Source of the DNA: Lewinellaceae bacterium | GTDB lineage: Bacteria; Bacteroidota; Bacteroidia; Chitinophagales; Saprospiraceae | Direction: 5' to 3' | Assembly: GCA_020636005.1 (NCBI GenBank) | Contig: JACJYR010000001.1 | Location: forward strand, 3,467,079-3,531,078 | DNA length: 64,000 nucleotides | Notes under the pieces: model-generated | What the model was told of the DNA's origin: nothing | Seen by the model: only the letters and a program-made list of their open reading frames with translations | Database searches by the model: none | In this document: piece after piece, positions 26,289-35,075 of the stretch | Numbering within the stretch: position 1 is the stretch's first letter | How the letters are laid out: each line of letters opens with the position of its first letter | Position numbers and translations under genes: made by a program

Positions 26289-27148
26289 CTAAACAAAAGG
26301 AAAATCTAAACAAATTAGTTGAGTTCATTGGGATGCTCCTCGAACAAGAAGGAAATGAATGGTTAGTTGATGCATTGCTCAAAGTAATAGAGACGAAGAT
26401 GCCACTTGAGCAAATAGCTAAACATTCAGTTATAGTCAACATCCACGAATACTGCATCGAAGAAAAGATAAAAAAACAAGCCTCCGAGTTTTATGGTGAT
26501 TTCAAAATTGATGAAATTAAACCTCAGCTTATCAAAGACTATGAAAAAATGGAACATGAGAGAAGAAGAGACGATTTCGAGAATTTCTGTCTATCTCTCT
26601 TTCAACAAGTTGAAGGTGTAGTAAATTTCCTGTTTGACAACCATATACAACCCGTTTGGGATTCCAAGAAGGGGGAGATATCAATATTAAAATATGATAG
26701 TACTTCGAGAAAGTACACACGCCCAACTGTAGGTAAGCCCCTTGAAAAATTAGTTTTTGAGGATTTAACAAAAACTGATTGGTACTTCAATAGGAAATGT
26801 AGGGCAGTACTCTACTTTTTTTTCTACAATAGAGAAGTTCAAAATGAATTCGACTTTAATAGAACCTACTATATGTGCAACGACTTGTACCAAGTCAGAA
26901 ATAAAAACCACCGGGGTAGCAAACCAAATGATTATCAGGCTAAAATCTTGGAAAAAATTGAAGGAGTCGAATCGAAATACTACTTCAGATTTCACGGTTT
27001 TTTAGAAGATTTTATGGACAAAATTAACCTGAATATTCCATCTACTTTACCATTAAAAAAAGTAGCAGAAAAGCCAAAAAATCTCAAAAAAATCACTTTT
27101 GGTGATAACCCTGAACTGTATAAATTGAAAGATTTATTCAAAAAATAA
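26285..27148 (+). CDS. retron-linked protein of unknown function, HEPN-like
   Basis: A 287-residue protein overlapping the reverse transcriptase stop, and so the likely effector of the retron. I do not recognise its family. It looks largely helical. The stretch FENFCLSLFQQVEGVVNFLFD (98-118) and a later LYQVRNKNHRG (201-211) resemble the first helix and the RNxxH-type motif of HEPN ribonuclease domains, but the Arg-His spacing (R205, H209) is one residue short of the usual RX4-6H. It is clearly more AT-rich than its neighbours. An RNase toxin held inactive by RT-msDNA would fit, but this is inference. Confidence 0.65.
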   Translation: MTKQKENLNKLVEFIGMLLEQEGNEWLVDALLKVIETKMPLEQIAKHSVIVNIHEYCIEEKIKKQASEFYGDFKIDEIKPQLIKDYEKMEHERRRDDFENFCLSLFQQVEGVVNFLFDNHIQPVWDSKKGEISILKYDSTSRKYTRPTVGKPLEKLVFEDLTKTDWYFNRKCRAVLYFFFYNREVQNEFDFNRTYYMCNDLYQVRNKNHRGSKPNDYQAKILEKIEGVESKYYFRFHGFLEDFMDKINLNIPSTLPLKKVAEKPKNLKKITFGDNPELYKLKDLFKK

Positions 27149-27213
27149 CCAGTGCACCTCCACCACACCGCACCCCCACACCTTTGCCCCACCAAATCAA
27201 AACCCATAGCAAC

Positions 27214-29265
27214 ATGAGCATCTTCAACCACTTCCAGCACCTGCAACTCACCGGCGACCAGCGGACGGCGCTGGAAAACATCGAGAAATTCCTCGATGGA
27301 GATGGAAGCGTGTTCATGCTCAAAGGCTACGCCGGGACGGGAAAGACGACGCTGCTGCACGGCATTTGCCGACACCTCGCCAGCCGCCAGTCCGATTTCC
27401 GGCTGATGGCACCCACGGGAAGGGCTGCCATGATACTCTCCCAAAAAACGGGCGCACAGGCATCCACCATCCACCGGGGCATTTACAACATGGACAAGCT
27501 GCTGGAAAAGCAGGATGGCACCTCTTTCAAGTTTTACTATGGACTGAAACTCAATCAGGAAAGCACCCGCTGTGTCTATCTGGTGGATGAGGCTTCAATG
27601 GTGTCGGATGTGTTCAGCGACGACGAGTTTTTTACCTTCGGTTCAGGTTGCTTGTTGAAGGACTTGATGAGTTATGCATTTGCAGGGGACACAAATCGCA
27701 AAATCATCTTCGTGGGTGATGATGCGCAGTTGCCACCTGTTGATATGAACTTCTCGCCAGCCCTCGACGCTGGTTATCTTTCTGAACAGTATCATTTGCG
27801 TACACAAGAATCCATTCTGACACAAGTAGTGCGTCAGGGGCAGGAAAGTGGAATTCTGGACACTGCCACCAAACTCCGAAATGCCATCGCTGCCAACGTT
27901 TTCAATGCTTTTGAAATCAACTATGGCAAAGGCGACACCCATAAATTCTCACCGGAAGACTTTTTGGAACGCTATGTCGAAGTGGCAAGGCAAGGAGGCG
28001 TTCGGCAAACCATCGTCATCACCCATTCCAACCGGCAAGCTTTGGAGTACAATCAGCAAATCAGGCAGCGCAGGTACGGCGACAAGTTCATACAGGTACA
28101 GAAAGAGGATTGGCTGATGATTACCCGCAACAATTACAATGGCTCCGTTGAGCTGTTCAACGGCATGTTTGCGAGGGTGCTGGAGGTGGGTGGTATCTCA
28201 TACGAGGCTCGCCCACGATTTATCATTGAAGGTGGAAAAACTATCGAGCGGAAACTCGTTTTCCGGGATGTGCTCGTGGAAGTGACCGGAATCAACGGCG
28301 GCAAACACCAACTCAAAACAACGCTTCTCGATGACTTCCTGACCGCCGAAGAAGGTAGGCTGCACCCTTTTGACCAAAGGGCTTTGTACATCGAATTCAA
28401 AGAACGGATGCGGAAGCGGGACATCAAACCCGGCACAGAAGCATTCAGGGAGGCATTGAAAAATGACCCCTATTTCAACGCCTTGCAAGCCAAATATGGC
28501 TACGCCATCACCTGCCACAAATCGCAGGGCGGCGAATGGGAAAATGCTTTCGTGGATTTCAAGGTTTATATCGGCAAGCTGTCAAAAGGTTTTTTCCGTT
28601 GGGCTTATACGGCAATCACCCGGAGCAGCCAGCAATTACTTTGTATTGATGCACCGCAGTACAATGCGCTAAGCGAATTTGTGGTAAGGGATATTGAGCG
28701 GATTGCGAATGTGATGGCCGGAGCTGTTTATTTTCCCAAAAAGGAAAACGAACCTTTATATTTCATTCAGCACAGGAGGGGCAGGCTGGAAAAATTATGT
28801 GCTGCTCAAAACATTAACCTTGAATTCAAAGAGCACAACAATCAATTGGAAATTAGCTTACGCCAAAATGAAAACTCAGGTCTGGTTCGGTTGTGGTTCA
28901 AGGCGGATGGCTTTTCAAAAACGACATGGCATCCGTTTACAGATGAGGATTTCAAAAACCTCGTGGATGCTATGCTTGTGGAATCCTTGCTACCCGACGA
29001 AGTTCCCTTCGAACCTAAGTTCGAATTCCAAAAAGGACTGCACCAATACTTCCTCGACATCCTGAACGAAGAGAACATTCCGCTCACGAACATCGTACAA
29101 AACCAATGGAACGACCAGTATTTTTTGCATACCGGAGCGACCTGTGCAATGGTGGAGTTTTTCTTCAACAGCAATCAATTTTACACCTACGCCAAGCCAC
29201 GTTCTACTTCAGGGAGTGACGATGTAAAACTTCAAGCCATTGTGGCCAAACTCCGGGGAATATAA
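27214..29265 (+). CDS. RecD/Pif1-like superfamily 1 DNA helicase
   Basis: A 683-residue ATP-dependent helicase. The ATG at 27214 is preferred to the TTG at 27184. Walker A is GYAGTGKTT (38-46), Walker B is VYLVDEAS, and VGDDAQLPPV is motif III. The UvrD_C_2 signature appears as ITCHKSQGGEWENAFVDF with TAITRS. The final 180 residues form an unrecognised domain not found in RecD. CACCTTTGCC near 27180 may be a -7 box, so it may be transcribed apart from the retron. It is followed after 17 bases by a TPR/OB-like protein, making a likely two-gene unit. Confidence 0.88.
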   Translation: MSIFNHFQHLQLTGDQRTALENIEKFLDGDGSVFMLKGYAGTGKTTLLHGICRHLASRQSDFRLMAPTGRAAMILSQKTGAQASTIHRGIYNMDKLLEKQDGTSFKFYYGLKLNQESTRCVYLVDEASMVSDVFSDDEFFTFGSGCLLKDLMSYAFAGDTNRKIIFVGDDAQLPPVDMNFSPALDAGYLSEQYHLRTQESILTQVVRQGQESGILDTATKLRNAIAANVFNAFEINYGKGDTHKFSPEDFLERYVEVARQGGVRQTIVITHSNRQALEYNQQIRQRRYGDKFIQVQKEDWLMITRNNYNGSVELFNGMFARVLEVGGISYEARPRFIIEGGKTIERKLVFRDVLVEVTGINGGKHQLKTTLLDDFLTAEEGRLHPFDQRALYIEFKERMRKRDIKPGTEAFREALKNDPYFNALQAKYGYAITCHKSQGGEWENAFVDFKVYIGKLSKGFFRWAYTAITRSSQQLLCIDAPQYNALSEFVVRDIERIANVMAGAVYFPKKENEPLYFIQHRRGRLEKLCAAQNINLEFKEHNNQLEISLRQNENSGLVRLWFKADGFSKTTWHPFTDEDFKNLVDAMLVESLLPDEVPFEPKFEFQKGLHQYFLDILNEENIPLTNIVQNQWNDQYFLHTGATCAMVEFFFNSNQFYTYAKPRSTSGSDDVKLQAIVAKLRGI

Positions 29266-29282
29266 CCTAAAAACTTGATGCC

Positions 29283-30968
29283 ATGTCATTCAAACAAGTC
29301 AAAGAACTGCGGAAAGACGGCAAATTGGAAGAAGCCTACCAACTGGCAAAATTGGATTTGGAAGCTGCTGCACAGGGTGGATTTAAAATTGGAGAAGCGT
29401 TAGTAGCTTTTGATGACCCATCAGTCGCTAAGTCTTCTCATTCTCTAACTATGGACTCAATTGAAAATAATCCGGCTGAAAAATCACCTCTGCCTGATAT
29501 TTTCAAGAATGTCCAACCTGTAAAGCCTAATGCTGAAAGCATTCTTTGGGCTAAGCGGGCATTGTCATGGGTACTCTACGACCATCTGAAACTCAACGCA
29601 ACGGCACCACAGTTCGACACTTTCATAAAATACCTCCAGGAACTCGCAGACCTCCAACTCCCTGATGACGAAAAAATGGTCTTTGATAACGTGGCCTGGC
29701 AGGCAGGCAAAATCCTGTTCGATATACATCGGCAGGAAAAAGTGGACTTCCAAAAAGTCAATGCGATTTTCGAATTGGTGAAAACCTTTCATTTCACGAA
29801 GCCATCCGAAGCATATTCATTCCTTTACAAGGCTTTCCATAAAAATCACCAGGAATGGTCAAGGTATTTAGAATGTGCCGATTGGTGGGGATTTGAAAAC
29901 TTCCGTCCAGAAGATTTTTTGAAAGAAGAAATGCCCAATGGCAAACCCGTTATGTCCATCGTGGAGCAAGCCTATATTGCTTATTCCAAGAAACTTCTGG
30001 AAGGCGAACCTTCAGAGGCTGACCCATTCAGAAGCCACCTGAATCGTGACAAGGTGAATACTTTCATGCCAGCTCTGGACAAGGTAATTGAACTGCATCC
30101 AGAATATTTATACCCACCTTATTTCAAAGCAAAACTCTTACTTGCAATGGGTTCTGGCGATAATGCTCTGGATGCTTTCCTTCCTTTCGCTAAAGCAAAG
30201 CGTACAGAATTCTGGGTATGGGATGTGCTTTCTGACATCTTCCCAACTGACCCACAAAAGCAAATGGCCTGCCTGTGCAAAGCCTTGACTTGCAGAACTT
30301 CGGATGAGTTTTTGATAAAAGTGAGAACGAAATTGGCTGGCCTGCTTATTTCATCGGAGCAATATCCAGAGGCTCGCACCGAAATCGAGCATATTTTAGC
30401 AACAGCCCAACAAATGGGATGGAATACACCAGCCAGGGTGAACGGTTGGACCAATGCAACCTGGTACAAAGAAACCAAGGCGCTTCCCGACAATCACCAA
30501 CTCTACGCTTCATTTACGGCAGAAGCCGAAGAAATTCTTTTTGCTGATATACCGACGGAAGTGGCTGTGGTAGAGTTTGTCAATTCGGATAAAAAAATCC
30601 TGAATTTCGTGGTCAACAAAGCCAAGTACGGCTTTCTTATATACGACCAGTTCCTTCGAAGGGTTGAAATTGGCGATTGCATCGAGGTCAGGTTGGACAG
30701 CCGCTCCAAAGAAGGTCTTTTTAAAGCGCTCACTTTGAAGAAGACAAACAAAGAGCCAGATGCTACGGTCCTCCGCTCTTTTACAAGTATTTTGACGATA
30801 CAGCCAGATAGAGATTTTGGGTTTGCAGATGATATTTTTATTGGCTCCCATTTCACCAAAAAACTCAAACTATCCAATGGTGATGCCGTTTTCGGGAAGG
30901 CTGTTGTTTCTTTTAACCCTAAGAGAAATGAATGGGGTTGGAAAGCTGTTGAGGTCAGGAAGATTTGA
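29283..30968 (+). CDS. TPR-like protein with a C-terminal OB/S1-like domain
   Basis: A 561-residue protein. Residues 1-430 are alpha-helical with TPR-like features (KELRKDGKLEEAYQLAKLDLE; CKALTCRTSDEFLIKVRTKLAGLLI). The C-terminal 120 residues look like one or two OB-type beta barrels (ILNFVVNKAKYGFLIYDQFLRRVEIGDCIEVRLD; DFGFADDIFIGSHF). The layout recalls the TPR plus S1/CSD-like proteins described in TOTE conflict systems. This is recollection, not a search result. It probably binds nucleic acid together with the helicase encoded 17 bases upstream. Confidence 0.6.
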   Translation: MSFKQVKELRKDGKLEEAYQLAKLDLEAAAQGGFKIGEALVAFDDPSVAKSSHSLTMDSIENNPAEKSPLPDIFKNVQPVKPNAESILWAKRALSWVLYDHLKLNATAPQFDTFIKYLQELADLQLPDDEKMVFDNVAWQAGKILFDIHRQEKVDFQKVNAIFELVKTFHFTKPSEAYSFLYKAFHKNHQEWSRYLECADWWGFENFRPEDFLKEEMPNGKPVMSIVEQAYIAYSKKLLEGEPSEADPFRSHLNRDKVNTFMPALDKVIELHPEYLYPPYFKAKLLLAMGSGDNALDAFLPFAKAKRTEFWVWDVLSDIFPTDPQKQMACLCKALTCRTSDEFLIKVRTKLAGLLISSEQYPEARTEIEHILATAQQMGWNTPARVNGWTNATWYKETKALPDNHQLYASFTAEAEEILFADIPTEVAVVEFVNSDKKILNFVVNKAKYGFLIYDQFLRRVEIGDCIEVRLDSRSKEGLFKALTLKKTNKEPDATVLRSFTSILTIQPDRDFGFADDIFIGSHFTKKLKLSNGDAVFGKAVVSFNPKRNEWGWKAVEVRKI

Positions 30969-30996
30969 GGCAGGAACAGTAGCTGAAAAACTTGTT

Positions 30997-31371
30997 TTAT
31001 GGAGCGGGATTCAAACTCACGGCTTGTTGGATAGAATCCGCCAAACTGCTAAGGTCAGTTGGTTTTCTGAACACTGCAAAAGCACCGTATTCATTGAGAA
31101 TTGATTTGTTACTATCATTTAAAATTGCCGAAACTATAATCACAGGCAATTGCCCATGTTCTATTTTAATCCTTCTCAGGGCTTCAACTCCATCCATTTT
31201 GGGCATTTTGATGCACATGATGACAAGATTGAATTTTTCCTTTCTGAGGGCAGCAAGGCATTCAAGCCCATCACATGCCAATTCATAATCCAACCCCAGG
31301 AAAGTCACTAATCGGGCATGTATATTCCGAATGCTTTCTTCATCGTCAACAATCAGGATTTTAGATATCAT
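30997..31371 (-). CDS. single-domain receiver protein lacking the phospho-acceptor Asp
   Basis: A 124-residue CheY-like receiver domain (start taken at 31371, MISKILIVDDEES). The acidic pair Asp9/Asp10, the switch Ser81 and the conserved Lys103 are all present. The phospho-acceptor position is Cys53 in VIMCIKMPKMDG, where Asp is expected, encoded by TGC. It therefore probably cannot be phosphorylated in the normal way and may be a constitutive or decoy receiver. No kinase is adjacent. It is convergent with the TPR/OB protein and divergent from the HNH gene. Confidence 0.88.
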   Translation of the reverse strand: MISKILIVDDEESIRNIHARLVTFLGLDYELACDGLECLAALRKEKFNLVIMCIKMPKMDGVEALRRIKIEHGQLPVIIVSAILNDSNKSILNEYGAFAVFRKPTDLSSLADSIQQAVSLNPAP

Positions 31372-31530
31372 GAAGCAATGATTTTGTTGTTGCACATATT
31401 TTCGGGGATGTCAATTATACATTTTTATCGGCAATAAGGTTGCCGAGGAATTGGGGTGTATGTATTCTTCTACCATAAAAATGAATGTATTTGGATGACG
31501 ATAAAGACTTGGAATGCCTGATTTTTTACT

Positions 31531-31561
31531 GGTGCAGATAGACTGCACCTTTCAGGTGCAG
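31531..31561. promoter_or_regulatory. overlapping palindromes in a divergent promoter
   Basis: GGTGCAG, CTGCACC and AGGTGCAG occur in alternating orientation within 31 bases. CTGCACCT TTC AGGTGCAG (31543-31561) is a perfect 8-base inverted repeat, and the left pair forms a second one. It lies between the receiver gene and the HNH gene, 45 bases before the latter's start, and could be an operator or mutually exclusive hairpins. Confidence 0.5.
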
Positions 31562-31605
31562 ATTTGCAGTGTAAACAAAATTGTTCATCAAAAAATTATG
31601 ATTCT

Positions 31606-32160
31606 ATGAAAAAGACTTTTTTTACTTTCTGCATTTTCGTTCTGGCTTCATTGGTGTCCACTTCTTCCCTGTCCGCTCAGAAAGCCACCTACAAAGTGGG
31701 CGAAACCACCTACATCTTTGGAGAGACCTACTCCACCACGGGCCTGCCCAAAGTGGAACGCAACGCTACCACGAAAAAGGAATTTTTGAACACTATGGGG
31801 TACGACAAGACCCCTGCCGGCTATGAAGTTGACCATATCATTCCACTTTCCAAAGGTGGAGCCGATGCGACCTATAACATGCAGTTGCTGACGAAGGAGC
31901 AGCACAAGCAGAAAACTGCCTCCGAGCGTAGTGGCAATTCGTTATTTTACAAGCCAAGCAGTTCGTCCAACCTTACCTATCCAGGTAATACGTTCAACGC
32001 TCCGAAAGTAAATTCGAGTAGTACGCTGCCGTCACAAAGTTTTTACAGTTCGCCCAAAACAAGTTCAGGTTCAATAGGCAGAACAACTTATACTGGGCCA
32101 AGGGGAGGGACGTATTATTACAACAGTAGCGGAAAAAAGACGTACGTGAAAAACAAGTAA
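31606..32160 (+). CDS. secreted HNH endonuclease-like protein
   Basis: A 184-residue protein. The ATG at 31606 begins a signal peptide (ends SSLSAQK). Residues 60-110 form an HNH nuclease motif (YEVDHIIPLSKGGADATYNMQLLTKEQHKQK) with the DH core and the later N and H. The C-terminal third is serine/threonine-rich and ends with GPRGGTYYYNSSGKKTYVKNK, a short motif seen at the end of other exported Bacteroidota proteins. Export of an HNH nuclease suggests extracellular DNA degradation or a toxin, though no immunity gene is evident. Confidence 0.8.
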   Translation: MKKTFFTFCIFVLASLVSTSSLSAQKATYKVGETTYIFGETYSTTGLPKVERNATTKKEFLNTMGYDKTPAGYEVDHIIPLSKGGADATYNMQLLTKEQHKQKTASERSGNSLFYKPSSSSNLTYPGNTFNAPKVNSSSTLPSQSFYSSPKTSSGSIGRTTYTGPRGGTYYYNSSGKKTYVKNK

Positions 32161-32300
32161 AACCGTAAAGTTGGCAGGATTGGAAAATTCTGCCAACTTT
32201 TTATTTTCCAAATGAAAGATTGGGATTTTAAATAGGGCTGAATCCTATTGCCCAATAAGTAGCTATCCCACTTTCCGGTACTTCACCAAAATAATTGCGC

Positions 32301-34130
32301 ATGCCAATAACCTCTACCCAACAGTTCAACCTCGAAGACCATTTGATTTTCAATGAAAATGCCCAGTTTTTCAAGAAGAAAGGAAGGATTCCCAAGAAGA
32401 CAATCGCCAATTTGTTCCAAGCCCTTGCCAAAAACAAGGTCGGCAAGCCCTTTCAGAAAACCAAGGTGCTCTTCCAATTTGAGGAAAAGACTGCCTATTG
32501 GTCAATTTTGATTTTCAAGGAGAAGCGCTTTGCTTCGTTCATTGACCAACCCCACCCCGATTGGCAAGAAGAAAGATTTTGCTTCTTGCTGCTCATCGAG
32601 TACGGCCAATACTGTGTGGTCGTTAAACGGAATATTTCGGGGCTTTCCCGTTTCCAATCGGAGTGCTTGGAGCCCATTGACTATATCATCCTGTCAAGGC
32701 TGCTGATTTCAGAAAAAACTGACTATCAAGGGCTTAAACTCCAAAATATTGACCCTTCTGAGTACAGCACCCGAACCAAAAGCCTTGCTTCCAATGACCT
32801 CAAGAAAAGCATGTCCCCATTCGGCATTCATCGTTACATCGTTCGGGGGATGAAGATTTCCAACTCATTCGAGCAGTACGCCTTGACACTGAATACCAGT
32901 AGGATTAACAAAATGGGAGAGAAGTCTCACTTGGAAAGCCTGTTCAAAAGCGTGGTCAAAATTGTGGACAAAATCATCGCCTTCAAGAACCAAGGAGGCT
33001 ACCTCGACAATTTTGCCAGGCCCTTGGATTTTGAAGACCATGCAAAGAAATTGACGCCAGTCGGCATCCTATTCCTTTGGGGTGAATTGGAGGACTTGAT
33101 TGAAAATGGCTTGATTACTGCCGCCCGGTATCCAGATGAAAATGGAGAAGAAAAGACCCTCAACGCCCGCATTTTTCTTCGGTACTTAAAACAGCACAAC
33201 CGACTCTTGACCATCAACGATTTGGGTTCACGCCCAAGCTATTTCCCAATTGAAAACCCTTTTGACAACCAAGCCTTTTTGGCTTTCAATGAAAAGTCAT
33301 TCACCGTGCGTTCCAGAATTTTGAATCAAATCACCCTGCATTTTGAGAACAAGGCAGAAGAAGGCTTGATTGACTGGATTAACAGAAAGCGGCTGTTCAT
33401 CACCACTTTCGAGGAAGCCGACATTGTGTATTTTTCCGGTAGCCTCTTTCAGGACAGCCGATTGTTGGGCTCCATCGAGATGCTCAAGGACTCCTTCATC
33501 CCCCACCCGGATTTGGCTACGGTCACTTCCGAGAAAGGAAAATTCAAGGCAACGTCCAAAGCTTTCAGCAATGACAGCATCTTCCATTTCATCGAAGACA
33601 AACTAAACTCACCAGATAGGGAATACCTTTTCTGTGACGACCTCGGAGACGAGTGGGCCGATTTCATCGAAATCAAACCGGACAAGGTTTGCCTCTACCA
33701 TGCGAAGTACAAAAATTCGGTTGGCTTGTCTGCTTCCGACTTGCAGGATGTCATTGGCCAAGCCCAAAAAAACCTCGGCAATGTGGTACCCGGGGATGAG
33801 CGGATTAACAACAAATTGAAGAGTTGGGATGGCTGCTACAAAATGGATAAGAAGCTGACCAAAATCGAGAAAAAGCGGAAGGGTAGTTCTGTTTCAGAAG
33901 GCGTGGAAGCATACAAGCGCAGAACTGCCTCCTCAATTACCCACTTCGAGATTTACTTGGTCATCAACTTCATCTCCAAAAAGCAACTCTTCGACAATTT
34001 TGAGCGCTTGCGGGATGGAGGTAAGGTTGAAAAAAAGGCCCAGGTCATTCAGTTGCTCTGGTTTATTTCTTCATTTGTGAATAGCTGCAAGGAAATTGGC
34101 TTCAAGCCCTTCATTGTTTGCCAGCCATAG
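32301..34130 (+). CDS. large uncharacterised protein, possible PD-(D/E)XK nuclease
   Basis: A 609-residue soluble protein immediately upstream of BREX (the ATG at 32301 is preferred to the TTG at 32295). I do not recognise the family. Around residues 440-490 is a segment that fits a restriction-like nuclease core: YLFCDDLGDEWADFIEI, then KVCLYHAKYKN (an acidic cluster followed by a strand with H-A-K), then LQDVIGQAQKNLG. The rest is mixed alpha/beta. It may be an accessory of the BREX locus or an independent defence gene. It ends 321 bases before brxA, so it is unlikely to share the operon mRNA entirely. Confidence 0.6.
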   Translation: MPITSTQQFNLEDHLIFNENAQFFKKKGRIPKKTIANLFQALAKNKVGKPFQKTKVLFQFEEKTAYWSILIFKEKRFASFIDQPHPDWQEERFCFLLLIEYGQYCVVVKRNISGLSRFQSECLEPIDYIILSRLLISEKTDYQGLKLQNIDPSEYSTRTKSLASNDLKKSMSPFGIHRYIVRGMKISNSFEQYALTLNTSRINKMGEKSHLESLFKSVVKIVDKIIAFKNQGGYLDNFARPLDFEDHAKKLTPVGILFLWGELEDLIENGLITAARYPDENGEEKTLNARIFLRYLKQHNRLLTINDLGSRPSYFPIENPFDNQAFLAFNEKSFTVRSRILNQITLHFENKAEEGLIDWINRKRLFITTFEEADIVYFSGSLFQDSRLLGSIEMLKDSFIPHPDLATVTSEKGKFKATSKAFSNDSIFHFIEDKLNSPDREYLFCDDLGDEWADFIEIKPDKVCLYHAKYKNSVGLSASDLQDVIGQAQKNLGNVVPGDERINNKLKSWDGCYKMDKKLTKIEKKRKGSSVSEGVEAYKRRTASSITHFEIYLVINFISKKQLFDNFERLRDGGKVEKKAQVIQLLWFISSFVNSCKEIGFKPFIVCQP

Positions 34131-34451
34131 AAATCGTTTTATTGGTACTACCGTTTGTTTTTCCCGGCGCTTGTTCACGCCAAGGCGAGGCTCAAAATTC
34201 CCCTAACCCCTAAGCAGTCAAATCGTGCTCAACACGCAAGCATTTCTGTCCCAACCTTTTTCTTCGTTGTGCGCCCTTTCGCTACCTTTACGACCATTTC
34301 TAAACGTACTGTGAAGACCTTCGTTGGCGTCCATTCTTTCCAATTAGCAGAAGCGGTTTGTTTTCGCAAAGGGAAGAAGGCTCGCCAATAACAAAACGCC
34401 TACCCGTTTTCACGGTATTTGGCCCCAGGTCTTAGCAAAAGGGGAAACTAC
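34131..34451 (+). promoter_or_regulatory. BREX leader region
   Basis: This 321-base gap before brxA has no supported gene. TACCTTTA near 34284 is a near match to the -7 consensus, with a T-rich stretch about 20 bases upstream, and is the best promoter candidate for the BREX operon. Transcription from there would give a leader of about 150 nt. No clear palindrome for a regulator was seen. Confidence 0.35.
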
Positions 34452-35066
34452 ATGGAAAGAATGATGAATGTTGAATCAAAATACTCGGCATCCTTTATTG
34501 CTGCAGCACTGCTTTACCAAGAGTGCCTGAGGATGAAGGAAATACTGTTGTCGCCCGATTTTGAAAAAAGAATTGGGCAGGAAGTCGAGGAGAATGCGGT
34601 TTTGAGCGTCAAGACCCGGTCTGCGAGGAAGCGAATCACGCAGGAAGTCAGAAAGCGGCAAGCAGTTGCGCCTGATGGGTTCTGGAGTTTTTTTTTCCAA
34701 CAACCCGAAGAAGCGCAAAAATTGGCCTTGCTCTTCCTTTGCCTCAAAGCATATCCGCTGATGATGGACTTCCACATCGAAGTGACTTTGAAAAAATGGC
34801 GCTCGAAGTCCTTGGAATTGGAATTCTTCGACCTCCAAATGCGATTGGACGAAATCGCATCACAAGATGCTGTGGTGGCCGATTGGTCAGCGACGACCCA
34901 TCGCAAAACCATCACGGTTTACCTGCGTACATTGAGTGAGGCAGGATTGCTGAAGAAGGGACAACTGGCCAAGCCGGAAAAAATCGCTCCCGACTTTTGG
35001 AAATATTTTATTCAAAAAGGCGAAGCATGGTTTGTGGAGGCCTGCTTCTTGAACAAAAACCACTAA
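34452..35066 (+). CDS. brxA: BREX protein BrxA (DUF1819)
   Basis: A 204-residue protein, first gene of a type I BREX operon. The DUF1819 fold is seen in SKYSASFIAAALLYQECLRM, the central KAYPLMMDFHIEVTLKKWRS and the C-terminal TVYLRTLSEAGLL. BrxA is a small DNA-binding inner-membrane-like fold protein needed for BREX phage restriction in some systems. Several ATGs are close together (34452, 34461, 34464); 34452 is the first. The next gene begins nine bases after the stop. Confidence 0.9.
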   Translation: MERMMNVESKYSASFIAAALLYQECLRMKEILLSPDFEKRIGQEVEENAVLSVKTRSARKRITQEVRKRQAVAPDGFWSFFFQQPEEAQKLALLFLCLKAYPLMMDFHIEVTLKKWRSKSLELEFFDLQMRLDEIASQDAVVADWSATTHRKTITVYLRTLSEAGLLKKGQLAKPEKIAPDFWKYFIQKGEAWFVEACFLNKNH

Positions 35067-35075
35067 GCCGTAGGA

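Noticed and set aside
34155..34391. 78-codon open frame in the BREX leader
   Set aside because: It has no family match, a basic low-complexity composition and no plausible ribosome-binding site. It was treated as non-coding.
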